The notes under the pieces were generated by a model, which saw only the letters and a list, made by a program, of their open reading frames with translations, did not search any database and was not told the DNA's origin. Below, piece after piece: positions 17,718 to 27,653 of a stretch of 64,000 nucleotides of DNA. Source of the DNA: Piscinibacter sp. (lineage in GTDB: Bacteria > Pseudomonadota > Gammaproteobacteria > Burkholderiales > Burkholderiaceae_C). Position 1 is the first letter of the stretch; each line of letters opens with the position of its first letter. Where the stretch lies: positions 186,001-250,000 of the forward strand of contig JADJJI010000001.1 in NCBI GenBank assembly GCA_016706565.1. Direction: 5' to 3'. Position numbers and translations under genes: made by a program.

Positions 17718-18944
17718 TCAAAGCGTCGCCAGCCCGCGCAGCAGGTCGGCCTGGATATCGCGCACATCGTCCAGCCCGACGGCCACGCGGATCATGCCCT
17801 GCGTGATGCCGGCAGCTTGGCGCTGCTCTTCGGTGAGCCGCCCGTGCGAGGTGCTCGCCGGGTGGGTGATGGTGGTCTTGGTATCGCCCAGATTGGCGGT
17901 GATCGAGCAGACTTGAGTGTGGTCGATCACATGGAACGCGTTCCGGCGAGCACTGGCCGCAGCTTCGGCCCGTACGACGAAGGACACCACCGCCCCGCCG
18001 CTGCCCGATTGCTGCGCCATGGCCAGCTGGTGCTGGGGGTGCGATTCCAGCCCAGGATAGAAGACTCTTTCAACCTGCGACTGCCCCTCGAGCCAGCGCG
18101 CCAGTTCGAGTGCCCGCTTGCTCTGCGCCTCCATCCGGATCGACAGGGTCTCGAGGCCTTTGAGCACCACCCAGGCATTGAAGGGCGACAGGCTCATGCC
18201 CGCGCTGCGCATCACGGGCACGAACTTCTCGTTGACCAGCGCTTCGCTGGCGCACAACGCGCCGGCGATCACGCGGCCCTGGCCATCGAGGTACTTGGTA
18301 CCCGAATGGATGACCAGATCGGCCCCGTATTCGATGGGCCGTTGCAGCGCCGGCGAACAGAAGCAGTTGTCGACCGCCAGCCACGCACCCGCGCGCTTGG
18401 CAATGGCCGAAAGCGCAGCGATGTCGCACACCTCGGTCAGGGGGTTCGTCGGCGACTCGGCGAACAGCAGCCGCGTGCTGGGCTTCACCGCACGCTCCCA
18501 TTCCGCAATGTCGGTCTGCGAGACGAACGTCGTCTCGACACCGAACTTCGCGAACTCCCGGCCGAACAGCATGATGGTCGAGCCGAACACGCTGCGCGAG
18601 CAGATCACGTGGTCTCCGGCTTTCAGCAGCCCCATGCCGAGCAGCAGGATCGCGCTCATGCCGCTGGAGGTGGCGATGCAGGCCTGCGCGCCCTCCAGCG
18701 CGGCCAAGCGGCGCTCGAACATCATCACCGTGGGGTTGGTGAAGCGCGAGTAGATGAATGCCTCTTCTTCGTTGGCGAATCGCGCGGCGGCCGTCGCGGC
18801 GTCGGGCTGGCGGAAGCTGCTGGTGAGGAACAGCGCCTCCGAATTCTCACCCCAGATGCTGGGCGGCAGGCCTTCGCGAACGGCCAGCGTGTCCAGGTGG
18901 ACGCCCTCTGGCAGATCGACTCGAGGGATGCGCTTGTCGTTCAT
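17718..18944 (-). CDS. metZ: O-succinylhomoserine sulfhydrylase
   Basis: A 408-residue PLP enzyme of the Cys/Met metabolism family. It shows the substrate-binding SRFTNPTV near residue 66, SSGMSAI near 90 and the PLP-lysine motif [13 protein letters not shown] near 213, followed by SLSPFNAW. It makes homocysteine from an acylated homoserine and sulfide. The MetZ assignment over cystathionine gamma-synthase or MetY rests on length, motif pattern and its place directly after purF, a common betaproteobacterial order. The start at 18944 overlaps the purF stop by one base (TGATG). An upstream in-frame extension lies within purF on the wrong frame and is rejected. Confidence 0.9.
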   Translation of the reverse strand: MNDKRIPRVDLPEGVHLDTLAVREGLPPSIWGENSEALFLTSSFRQPDAATAAARFANEEEAFIYSRFTNPTVMMFERRLAALEGAQACIATSSGMSAILLLGMGLLKAGDHVICSRSVFGSTIMLFGREFAKFGVETTFVSQTDIAEWERAVKPSTRLLFAESPTNPLTEVCDIAALSAIAKRAGAWLAVDNCFCSPALQRPIEYGADLVIHSGTKYLDGQGRVIAGALCASEALVNEKFVPVMRSAGMSLSPFNAWVVLKGLETLSIRMEAQSKRALELARWLEGQSQVERVFYPGLESHPQHQLAMAQQSGSGGAVVSFVVRAEAAASARRNAFHVIDHTQVCSITANLGDTKTTITHPASTSHGRLTEEQRQAAGITQGMIRVAVGLDDVRDIQADLLRGLATL

Positions 18945-20467
18945 CAGCGCGACTCCGCCGCGTTCTGCAGGGCCAGGCGAGAGCGGTCGTCGCCCTCTTC
19001 TTCTTCGCCTTGCGACTTGCGCTGGGCGGCCATCGTGTCGAAGTCGGCCGCGGTGATGTCGCCGGTGACGTAGACACCGTCGAAGCACGAGGCTTCGAAG
19101 CCTTGCAGCTTCGAGTTCAATGTTGCAACCACCTTCTTCATCGCCGCCACGTCCTGGTAGATGAGGGCATCGGCGCCGATGTACTGGCGAATCTCCTCGT
19201 TGCTGCGGTTGTGCGCGATCAGTTCGTCCTTGGTCGGCATGTCGATGCCATAGACGTTCGGGAAGCGCACCGGCGGCGCAGCCGAGGCCATGAAGACCTT
19301 GCGCGCGCCGGCGTCCCGCGCCATCTGGACGATCTCCTTGGAGGTCGTGCCGCGGACGATGGAGTCGTCGACCAGCAGCACGTTGCGCCCCTTGAACTCC
19401 GACGCGATGGCATTGAGCTTCTGGCGCACCGACTTCTTGCGCATGCCCTGCCCCGGCATGATGAAGGTGCGGCCGACATAGCGGTTCTTCACGAAGCCTT
19501 CCCTGTAGGGCTTGCCGATCTTCTGCGCGAGCTGCATGGCCGACGGCCGGCTCGACTCCGGGATCGGGATCACCACGTCGATCTCGCTCGGTGGCATGGT
19601 GGAAATCAGACGCTGCGCCAGCGTCTCGCCCATGTTCAGCCGCGCCTGGTAGACCGACACGCCGTCCATCACCGAGTCGGGCCGCGCCAGGTAGACGTAC
19701 TCGAACATGCAGGGGTTCAGGCTCGGGTGCTCGGCGCATTGCTGCGCATGCACGCGGCCTGCGAGATCGATGAACACCGCTTCGCCGGGAGCCACGTCGC
19801 GCACCAGCTTGTGCCCGGTGCCTTCGAGCGCGACCGACTCGCTGGCCACCATGGTCTCGGGGCCATCGGGCGTGTCGGCCTCGCCGAAGCACAGCGGCCG
19901 GATTCCGAACGGGTCACGGAAGGCCAGCAGGCCATGGCCGGCGATCAGCGCGATGACCGCGTAGGAGCCCTTCAATCGCTTGTGCACCGCGCCCACCGCC
20001 CGGAAGATCGACTCAGGCGTGAGCGGCAGGTCGCGCGCCACCTGCTCGAGTTCGTGGGCCACCACGTTGATCAACACCTCGGTGTCGCTCTCGGTGTTGA
20101 TGTGGCGTCGGTCGATGTCGAAGAGTTCCTTCTTCAGCGCCTGCGCGTTGGTGAGGTTGCCGTTGTGCACCAGCACGATGCCGAACGGCGCGTTGACGTA
20201 GAAGGGCTGTGCCTCCTCTTCACTGTAGGCGTTGCCGGCCGTCGGATAGCGCACCTGTCCCAGGCCCACGTTGCCCGGCAGCCCCCGCATGTTGCGTGTG
20301 CGGAAGACGTCGCGCACCATGCCGCGCGCCTTGTGCATGAAGCACTTCGTGCCCAGCATGGTGACGATGCCGGCCGCGTCCTGCCCACGGTGCTGGAGCA
20401 GCAGCAGCGCGTCGTAGATCAGCTGGTTGACCGGCGAGCGGGAGATCACACCGACGATGCCACACAT
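18944..20467 (-). CDS. purF: Amidophosphoribosyltransferase
   Basis: This 507-residue enzyme carries out the first committed step of purine synthesis (PRPP + glutamine to phosphoribosylamine). It starts MCGIVGVIS, exposing the catalytic Cys2 nucleophile of the glutaminase domain after Met removal. The phosphoribosyltransferase half has the PRPP loop VLLVDDSIVRGTTS near residue 365. Length is normal. It follows cvpA (33 nt gap) as in many proteobacteria and is coupled to metZ. Confidence 0.96.
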   Translation of the reverse strand: MCGIVGVISRSPVNQLIYDALLLLQHRGQDAAGIVTMLGTKCFMHKARGMVRDVFRTRNMRGLPGNVGLGQVRYPTAGNAYSEEEAQPFYVNAPFGIVLVHNGNLTNAQALKKELFDIDRRHINTESDTEVLINVVAHELEQVARDLPLTPESIFRAVGAVHKRLKGSYAVIALIAGHGLLAFRDPFGIRPLCFGEADTPDGPETMVASESVALEGTGHKLVRDVAPGEAVFIDLAGRVHAQQCAEHPSLNPCMFEYVYLARPDSVMDGVSVYQARLNMGETLAQRLISTMPPSEIDVVIPIPESSRPSAMQLAQKIGKPYREGFVKNRYVGRTFIMPGQGMRKKSVRQKLNAIASEFKGRNVLLVDDSIVRGTTSKEIVQMARDAGARKVFMASAAPPVRFPNVYGIDMPTKDELIAHNRSNEEIRQYIGADALIYQDVAAMKKVVATLNSKLQGFEASCFDGVYVTGDITAADFDTMAAQRKSQGEEEEGDDRSRLALQNAAESR

Positions 20468-20499
20468 GTCATCAACTCCTGTTCATCGCAGCGTGCCGG

Positions 20500-21006
20500 T
20501 CAGGCACGGCGAAGGTGACCTGCCACCTGGGTCGGCAGCAGCGGCATCAAACCTTCGAGCAACGCGGCCAGAACGCCTGCACCGCGCGATTGTTGCCAGG
20601 CCATCGATTTGGCCGCCGGGGTGAGCCCGACCGCGACCGCCACCGCCAGCAGCAGCACCACGCCGCGCAGCAGGCCGAAAACCACGCCGAGGCCTCGGTC
20701 GACGATGCTCAGCGGCGTGGCGTGCAGGGCGAGCCGGATCAGCCGCGCCGCGATCGCCCAGACGATCAAGGCGGCTATGAAGACCACGGCAAAGGAAACT
20801 GCCAGATTCAGCGCCGAGCCGCTCGCCCCGACCGGGATGTGCGGGGCGACCTCCGGCGAGAACCATTGCGCGGCGAACCATGCGGCGACCCAACCGACCA
20901 GCGACAGCAACTCGAACACAAAGCCACGAATCGCTCCGACGATCACCGAGATGACCAGCACCGCGATCAAGGCCGCGTCGACCCAACCGATCTGGGAGAA
21001 GTCCAT
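20500..21006 (-). CDS. cvpA: CvpA family membrane protein
   Basis: A 168-residue inner-membrane protein with four hydrophobic segments (about residues 9-30, 33-50, 65-88, 105-130) and the family start DFSQIGWVDAALIAVLVIS. CvpA is named from colicin V export and is linked to envelope homeostasis; its biochemistry is unclear. The folC-dedD-cvpA-purF order is classic and supports the call. Nine bases separate it from dedD. Confidence 0.92.
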   Translation of the reverse strand: MDFSQIGWVDAALIAVLVISVIVGAIRGFVFELLSLVGWVAAWFAAQWFSPEVAPHIPVGASGSALNLAVSFAVVFIAALIVWAIAARLIRLALHATPLSIVDRGLGVVFGLLRGVVLLLAVAVAVGLTPAAKSMAWQQSRGAGVLAALLEGLMPLLPTQVAGHLRRA

Positions 21007-21015
21007 GGCGCGCCG

Positions 21016-21777
21016 TCAGAGGGTCAGCACCACGGCGTTGAGCCCGGCTGCCTTGGCCTTGGCGAGCGCCTTCTCGGCCTCGTCGCGCGAATCGAACGGG
21101 CCGGCACGTACACGCGTGCGGTTGCCGCTCGAGGTCTCGACGACCTGCATGTAGCTCTTCAGGCCCAGCCTCTCGACCTTGCCGCGCATCTCGCGCGCGG
21201 CGGTCGCATCGGCAAAAGCTCCCACCTGCACGACAAAGCGACCCGCGTCGGGCTTGGCCGCGGTCGCCGCCGGTTTCGCGGACTCCTTGCCTTCGAGCAG
21301 TGCCTTCGCGCGTGCAGACTCGGGCGCCGGCGCCGGTATCGCCGCAGGTGGACGTGTCTCGGCAACGGCTTTCTTCGGCGGTTCGACCACAGGAGTGGCA
21401 GGCTTGGTCACCGCTGCGCTGGCTGGCGCAGCCGCCACTCGCGGCACTTCGACTGCCACTTGCGGCGGTGCCTCCTCGCGCGGCACGGCCAGCGGCGCCG
21501 AGGCCTTCGTGGCGGCGGGCCGGGCCGGCGGCATGGGCAGCGCCGGCGCGCCATCCTTGCGCGGAATCTCGATGGGAATGTCGACCGGGATCGGCCGCGG
21601 CTGCGTCTCGAACACCAGCGGAAAGCCGATCACGCCGGCCATCACCAGCACCGCGGCGCCCATCAGCCGACGGCGCGCACGGGTGCGGGCTGCCGTGATC
21701 GCGTCACCCGTCTCGGTGGGTCTGGGGGGTACGTCTGCACCGCTGTTGCGGCGCTGGAAGATGGACAGCAGACCCAT
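21016..21777 (-). CDS. dedD: SPOR-domain cell-division protein DedD-like
   Basis: The 253 residues comprise a short cytoplasmic N-terminus, one membrane segment (about 38-56, LMGAAVLVMAGVIGFPLVF), a Pro/Ala-rich periplasmic linker (about 70-170) and a C-terminal SPOR domain (about 175-253, FVVQVGAFADATAAREM through GPFDSRDEAEKAL). SPOR domains bind denuded peptidoglycan at the septum. This is the DedD layout, and the position between folC and cvpA agrees. Confidence 0.9.
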   Translation of the reverse strand: MGLLSIFQRRNSGADVPPRPTETGDAITAARTRARRRLMGAAVLVMAGVIGFPLVFETQPRPIPVDIPIEIPRKDGAPALPMPPARPAATKASAPLAVPREEAPPQVAVEVPRVAAAPASAAVTKPATPVVEPPKKAVAETRPPAAIPAPAPESARAKALLEGKESAKPAATAAKPDAGRFVVQVGAFADATAAREMRGKVERLGLKSYMQVVETSSGNRTRVRAGPFDSRDEAEKALAKAKAAGLNAVVLTL

Positions 21778-21860
21778 GCGATGCGTCAGGTGCGATTAGG
21801 CGATGAGGGTCGGCGCGCCTCACCCACTTGCGCGAGGATGCCGGCCGCTTGCTGCGATGC

Positions 21861-23174
21861 TCAGCCGACGTGCCGCGCCCCGAGCCGGGGAACGCCGTCC
21901 TTCAAGACGCCGCCGACGGTGTAGAACGATCCGAAGACCACGATTCTATCAGCGGGGTCCGCTGCAGCCAGTGCTGCCTCCAGCGCCGCCTGCGGGTCCG
22001 GATGGCACTGCACCGTCACCGGCCCGGGAGCTTTGGCCCCGCTGGTGGCGTGGATCCCGGCCAGTTCCTGCGCGCGCGCGGCTCGCGGCAGCGGCAGGTC
22101 GGTGAAATGCCATGAATCCACGAGCGGCACCATGCGCGCGATGATGGCCGCCACGTCCTTGTCGCGCATGGCGCCGAACACCGCGTGCGTGCAGGGGTGG
22201 AAGCCCATCTGATCGAGGTTCTGCGCCAGCGCCGCCACCGAGTGCGGGTTGTGTGCAACATCCAGCACCAGGGTAGGCTGCCCGGCGACGATCTGGAAAC
22301 GGCCGGGCAGTTCGACCAGCGCGAAGCCGTTGCGCACCGCCTGCGCGGTGATGGGCAGCACCGAGCGCATCGCCTCGAACGCCGCCAGCGCGCCGGCGGC
22401 ATTCAGCAGTTGATTGGCGCCGCGCAGGGCCGGATACGCCAGGCCGTTGTAGCGGCGCTCGCGGCCGGCCCAGTTCCATTGCTGGCGGTCGCCGGCATAG
22501 TTGAAATCGCGGCCGAACAGCCACAGGTCGGCGCCGATCTGCTCCGCCTGATCGACCACGCTGCGCGGTGGCAACGGATCGCTGACGACCACCGGCTTGC
22601 CGGCGCGCATGATGCCGGCCTTCTCGCGCCCGATCGACTCGCGGTCGGGGCCGAGGAACTCCATGTGGTCCAGGTCGATGCTGGTGATGACCGCGCAATC
22701 GGCGTCGAAGGCGTTGACCGCGTCGAAGCGCCCGCCCAGGCCCACCTCAAGAATCACCAGGTCCAGCGGTGCCTGCGACAGCAGGCGCACGATCGCCAGC
22801 GTCGTGAACTCGAAGATGCTCAGCGTGATCTCGCGCCGGGCCGCCTCCACGGCCTCGAAATGCGGCAGCAGTTGCGCCGCATCGACCATGCGGCCATCGA
22901 CGCGGCAGCGCTCCTCGAAATGCACCAGGTGCGGTTTGGCATACAGGCCGACGCGGTAGCCGGCCTGCAGCGCAATGGCCTCCAGCATGGCGCAGGTCGA
23001 CCCCTTGCCGTTGGTGCCGGCCACAGTGATCAGCGGCACCTTGAACTCGATGCCCAGCCGCGCCCGCACCTCGACCACACGCTCCAGCGACAGGTCGATC
23101 TCGGTCGGATGCATGGCCGCGCAGTGCGCGAGCCACTGGTCGAGTGTGCTCGGAGTCATGGTGCTTGCCGACAT
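21861..23174 (-). CDS. folC: Bifunctional dihydrofolate/folylpolyglutamate synthase
   Basis: A 437-residue Mur-ligase-like ATPase that adds glutamate to dihydropteroate and to folates in the cytoplasm. The P-loop is VAGTNGKGSTCAML near residue 48; SIDLDHMEFLG near 160 and VLDVAHNPHS near 315 are the expected catalytic segments. Length agrees with the family. It lies downstream of accD by 40 nt and upstream of dedD by 83 nt, both on the same strand, as in most Burkholderiales. The start at 23174 precedes MTPSTLDQWLAHC by five residues, so a start at the second Met (23159) is possible. Confidence 0.95.
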   Translation of the reverse strand: MSASTMTPSTLDQWLAHCAAMHPTEIDLSLERVVEVRARLGIEFKVPLITVAGTNGKGSTCAMLEAIALQAGYRVGLYAKPHLVHFEERCRVDGRMVDAAQLLPHFEAVEAARREITLSIFEFTTLAIVRLLSQAPLDLVILEVGLGGRFDAVNAFDADCAVITSIDLDHMEFLGPDRESIGREKAGIMRAGKPVVVSDPLPPRSVVDQAEQIGADLWLFGRDFNYAGDRQQWNWAGRERRYNGLAYPALRGANQLLNAAGALAAFEAMRSVLPITAQAVRNGFALVELPGRFQIVAGQPTLVLDVAHNPHSVAALAQNLDQMGFHPCTHAVFGAMRDKDVAAIIARMVPLVDSWHFTDLPLPRAARAQELAGIHATSGAKAPGPVTVQCHPDPQAALEAALAAADPADRIVVFGSFYTVGGVLKDGVPRLGARHVG

Positions 23175-23214
23175 GCCCGCACGCTGCGGGCAGCCACGGC
23201 CCCTCTGAGTCGAA

Positions 23215-24087
<873 letters not shown>

Positions 24088-24100
24088 GGTGCCGTTCCTT

Positions 24101-24898
24101 TCACGAATCGAGGGCGGCGCGGATGCCGCCGATGAAGTCGGCCGCGGCCGCAGCCACGTTGCCACGCTCGCGCGTCTCGAGCAGTTGAACGAGGGCCGAA
24201 CCGATGACCACCGCGTCCGAGACGTCCGCCACCGCACGAGCGGTCTTCGCGTCGCGGATGCCGAAACCCACGCCGACGGGCAGCTTCACGTGTTGCTTGA
24301 TGCGCGGCACCATGTCGGCCACTGCGGCGATGTCGAGGTGCCCGGCACCCGTCACGCCCTTCAGCGACACGTAGTAGACATAGCCGCTGGCCATGCGCCC
24401 GACATCGCGGATGCGCTGTTCGGTCGAGGTGGGTGCCAGAAGGAAGATCATGTCCAGGCCGGCACCACGCAGCGTGGCGGCGAAGGCTTCGCACTCTTCC
24501 GGCGGATAGTCGACGACGAGCACGCCATCGACGCCGGCCGCCTTCGCATCGACCACGAAGCGGTCGACGCCGTAGCGCTCGATCGGGTTGGCGTAGCCCA
24601 TCAGCACCACCGGCGTTCGCTCGTCGCGCTGGCGGAACGCGCGCACGGCGTCGAGCACCTGCGGCATGCCGATGCCACGGGCAAGCGCCCGTTCGGAGGC
24701 CTTCTGGATCACCGGGCCATCGGCCATCGGGTCCGAGAACGGCACGCCGAGCTCGATCACATCGGCGCCGGCCTTCGCCATCGCGACCATGATGTCGGCC
24801 GTGGCATCGGCGTACGGGTCGCCCGCCGTGACGTAGGGAATCAGCGCCTTGCGGCCACGCGCCTGCAGCGCGGTGAAGGTGGCGGCAATGCGGCTCAT
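24101..24898 (-). CDS. trpA: Tryptophan synthase alpha chain
   Basis: The start at 24898 ([19 protein letters not shown]) gives 265 residues and overlaps the trpB stop (ATGA), the usual coupling of the two subunits. The TIM-barrel motifs are present: [12 protein letters not shown] near 18, the catalytic Glu in [19 protein letters not shown] near 48 and the catalytic Asp in [10 protein letters not shown] near 130. It cleaves indole-3-glycerol phosphate and channels indole to TrpB. Confidence 0.96.
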   Translation of the reverse strand: MSRIAATFTALQARGRKALIPYVTAGDPYADATADIMVAMAKAGADVIELGVPFSDPMADGPVIQKASERALARGIGMPQVLDAVRAFRQRDERTPVVLMGYANPIERYGVDRFVVDAKAAGVDGVLVVDYPPEECEAFAATLRGAGLDMIFLLAPTSTEQRIRDVGRMASGYVYYVSLKGVTGAGHLDIAAVADMVPRIKQHVKLPVGVGFGIRDAKTARAVADVSDAVVIGSALVQLLETRERGNVAAAAADFIGGIRAALDS

Positions 24899-26142
24899 CG
24901 GGCACCGCCCTTGACGGTCTGCCCGCGGCACGAAGGCCGGCAGTAGAACTCGGCGCCCGACAGGTCGGCGACGGTGCCGATGTCCTTGTCGCCACGACCC
25001 GAGAGGTTGACGAGCAGGTGTTGATCGCTGCGCATCGTCGGCGCCATCTTCATGGCATGGGCCACGGCATGGCTCGATTCGAGCGCAGGGATGATGCCCT
25101 CGGTGCGGCACAGCCGGTGGAAGGCGGACAGCGCCTCGTCGTCGGTGATGCCGACGTACTCGGCGCGGCCGATGTCCTTCAGGTACGCATGCTCGGGGCC
25201 GACGCCGGGGTAGTCCAGGCCAGCGGAGATCGAATGCGTCTCGGTGATCTGGCCGTTCGCGTCCTGCAGCAGGTAGGTGCGGTTGCCGTGCAGCACACCG
25301 GGCGTGCCGGCCGACAGCGACGCGGCATGCTTGCCGCTGTCCAGGCCCTGCCCGGCGGCCTCGACGCCGATCAGCCGCGTGCCTTCATGCTCGATGTACG
25401 GATAGAAGATGCCCATCGCATTGCTGCCGCCGCCCACGCAGGCGATCACGGCATCCGGCTGGCGGCCGATCATCTCGGGCATCTGCACCAGGCACTCGTC
25501 GCCGATGACCCGCTGGAAGTCGCGCACCATCATCGGGTACGGGTGCGGGCCGGCCACCGTGCCGATGATGTAGAAAGTGCGCTCGACGTTGGTGACCCAG
25601 TCGCGCAACGCTTCGTTGAGCGCATCTTTCAGGGTCTTCGAGCCGCTTTCGACCGGCACCACCGTGGCGCCCAGCAGGTGCATGCGGTAGACGTTGGGCG
25701 ACTGGCGCTTGACGTCTTCACTGCCCATGTAGACCACGCACTCCATGCCGTAGCGCGCACAGATGGTGGCCGTGGCCACCCCGTGCTGGCCGGCACCGGT
25801 CTCGGCGATCACGCGCGGCTTGCCCATGCGGCGCGCGAGCATGGCCTGGCCGATCGTGTTGTTCACCTTGTGCGCGCCGGTGTGGTTCAGGTCCTCGCGC
25901 TTGAGGTAGATCTGTGCACCGCCGAGCTCGCGGCTCAGGCGCGCGGCATGGTAGACGGGACTCGGCCGGCCGACGAAATGCGCGAGTTCGGATCGGAACT
26001 CGGCCATGAACGCCGGGTCGTTGCGCGCCTCGTCGTAGGCCTGCTTGAGTTCGTCAAGGGCGTGGATCAGCGTCTCGGCGACGAAGGTGCCGCCGTACAC
26101 GCCGAAGTGCCCCCGGGCATCGGGTTGCTGGTAGTTCAACAT
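24895..26142 (-). CDS. trpB: Tryptophan synthase beta chain
   Basis: The start at 26142 ([18 protein letters not shown]) gives 415 residues. The PLP-lysine motif [13 protein letters not shown] lies near residue 85, the ammonium/indole tunnel region follows, and the phosphate-binding loop is [10 protein letters not shown] near 232. It condenses indole with serine. It sits 13 nt downstream of trpF and is coupled to trpA. An ATG at 26202 would add a Pro/Ser-rich stretch that runs into the trpF end, so I prefer the family-like start. Confidence 0.96.
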   Translation of the reverse strand: MLNYQQPDARGHFGVYGGTFVAETLIHALDELKQAYDEARNDPAFMAEFRSELAHFVGRPSPVYHAARLSRELGGAQIYLKREDLNHTGAHKVNNTIGQAMLARRMGKPRVIAETGAGQHGVATATICARYGMECVVYMGSEDVKRQSPNVYRMHLLGATVVPVESGSKTLKDALNEALRDWVTNVERTFYIIGTVAGPHPYPMMVRDFQRVIGDECLVQMPEMIGRQPDAVIACVGGGSNAMGIFYPYIEHEGTRLIGVEAAGQGLDSGKHAASLSAGTPGVLHGNRTYLLQDANGQITETHSISAGLDYPGVGPEHAYLKDIGRAEYVGITDDEALSAFHRLCRTEGIIPALESSHAVAHAMKMAPTMRSDQHLLVNLSGRGDKDIGTVADLSGAEFYCRPSCRGQTVKGGAR

Positions 26143-26155
26143 GGTGGAGAAGGAT

Positions 26156-26803
26156 TCAGGATTCGGAGATGGCGATGCGTGCATCGGCTTCGCGCACGGC
26201 ATCGCAGAAGCGGCGGATCAGCGCGGCATCCTTGATGCCCTTGGCAGCTTCCACGCCGGAACTCACGTCAACGGCCCAGGGCCGCACCTGAAGAATGCCT
26301 TCGATCACATTTCCGGCATGCAACCCACCAGACAAAACGACTGGAGAGGGCACGTTTGCGGGAATGAGCGACCAATCGAATACCTTTCCGCCGCCGCCGA
26401 AACCCTCGACGTGCGCGTCGAGCAGGATGGCCTGGGCGTTCGAGAACTGCTTGGCGAAGTCTAGCAAATCGAAGCCTTCGCTCATACGGGCAGCCCGCAG
26501 GTAGGGCCGCGACGTCTCGTCGCAGCGCTGCGGCGCCTCGTCGCCATGGAACTGCAGCAGCGCCAGAGGGAGCGCAGCGATGCACGCGTCGACTTCGGCA
26601 TCGGAAGCATTGACCAGCAGCGCCACCGGCGTCACGAAGGGCGGCAGGCGCCGGGCCAACTCTGCCGCCCGCGCCGGGCTGACATGGCGCTGGCTCTTGT
26701 CGTAGAGCACGAAGCCGACCGCGTCGGCACCTGCCTGCACGGCCGCGTCGACGTCGGCTTCGCGGGTGAGGCCGCAGATCTTGATGCGGGTTCGCTGATT
26801 CAT
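26156..26803 (-). CDS. trpF: Phosphoribosylanthranilate isomerase
   Basis: A 215-residue single-domain TrpF starting [18 protein letters not shown], where the Cys of KICGLT is the catalytic base. The catalytic Asp is in [11 protein letters not shown] near 133, and the C-terminal phosphate-binding [15 protein letters not shown] closes the barrel. It performs the Amadori rearrangement in tryptophan synthesis. Seventeen bases separate it from truA; trpF, trpB and trpA form a block. Confidence 0.95.
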   Translation of the reverse strand: MNQRTRIKICGLTREADVDAAVQAGADAVGFVLYDKSQRHVSPARAAELARRLPPFVTPVALLVNASDAEVDACIAALPLALLQFHGDEAPQRCDETSRPYLRAARMSEGFDLLDFAKQFSNAQAILLDAHVEGFGGGGKVFDWSLIPANVPSPVVLSGGLHAGNVIEGILQVRPWAVDVSSGVEAAKGIKDAALIRRFCDAVREADARIAISES

Positions 26804-26820
26804 GCGTGAGGTGACAGGTA

Positions 26821-27603
26821 TCAGGGCAGCCAGTCCATCGCCGCCGTAGCTTCGGGCAGTTGGAGGGCCGCATCGTAGTACGGCCCGACGAAGTACAGGC
26901 CGCCAGGCGCGAATGTCGGCGCGGCCAGGCTGCGGTCGCGCGATTGCAGCACCGCAGTCAGCCAGTCTGCGTCGCGCGAGCCGGTGCCCACGGCCACGAG
27001 GCAGCCCATGATGTTGCGCACCATGTGGTGGAGGAAGGCATTGGCGTCGAACTCGAAGCGCCAGTACGAACCGCGCCGCCCGATGCGGATCTCGCGAATC
27101 GTCTTGACCGGAGAAGCGGCCTGGCACTCTGCAGAGCGGAACGCCGTGAAGTCGTGTTCGCCGATCAGGCGCTGAGAGGCCGCCTTCAGTGCCGCCTCGT
27201 CGAGCGGGCGGAAGCTCCAGCCCACCAGCCCTGCCTCGAGCGAGGCACGCACCGGCGACTCGCGCAGCACGTACACGTAGCGGCGGCCTCGCGCGCTGTT
27301 GCGGGCGTGGAAGTGCTCCTCAACCGGGCGGCACCACTGCACGGCGATGTCTTCCGGAAGAAAACGATTGGTGCCGCGCAGCCAGGAGAAGGGCTCGCGC
27401 TGCGCCTCGCAGTCCAGGTGGACCACCTGGTTCAACGCGTGCACGCCGGCATCGGTGCGGCCGGCACACATCACGCGCACCGGTGCATCGAGGAATTGAG
27501 CCAGGGCCAGTTCGAGCTGATCCTGGACAGTGCGCCCACCGGGCTGGCTCTGCCAGCCCTGGTAGGCGGTTCCGCGGTAGCTGACCCCGAGCGCAACCCT
27601 CAC
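26821..27603 (-). CDS. truA: tRNA pseudouridine(38-40) synthase
   Basis: A 260-residue enzyme starting MRVALGVSYRGTAYQGWQSQ. The catalytic Asp is in AGRTDAGVHALNQVVH near residue 52, and the C-terminal half has FHHMVRNIMG-like sequence (ALLHHMVRNIM region) near 193. It modifies U38-U40 in the anticodon arm of several tRNAs. The fimV-truA-trpF order is conserved in Burkholderiales. Confidence 0.95.
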   Translation of the reverse strand: MRVALGVSYRGTAYQGWQSQPGGRTVQDQLELALAQFLDAPVRVMCAGRTDAGVHALNQVVHLDCEAQREPFSWLRGTNRFLPEDIAVQWCRPVEEHFHARNSARGRRYVYVLRESPVRASLEAGLVGWSFRPLDEAALKAASQRLIGEHDFTAFRSAECQAASPVKTIREIRIGRRGSYWRFEFDANAFLHHMVRNIMGCLVAVGTGSRDADWLTAVLQSRDRSLAAPTFAPGGLYFVGPYYDAALQLPEATAAMDWLP

Positions 27604-27618
27604 GGCAGGCTCACTGGC

Positions 27619-27645
27619 CGGCGCCGGCGCCGGCGCCTAGGCGCC
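27619..27645. repeat. GCCGGC microsatellite with GGCGCCTAGGCGCC palindrome
   Basis: The short gap between fimV and truA holds a GCCGGC-type tandem run that ends in a perfect 14-bp palindrome GGCGCCTAGGCGCC. It can fold as a hairpin downstream of fimV on the minus strand, but no T-run follows, so I do not call a terminator. Confidence 0.4.
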
Positions 27646-27653
27646 GCAGCGCG

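Noticed and set aside
18945-19892. N-terminal extension of metZ upstream of 18944
   Set aside because: It lies inside purF in another frame, is Arg/Gly-rich, and [10 protein letters not shown] is the normal MetZ start region.
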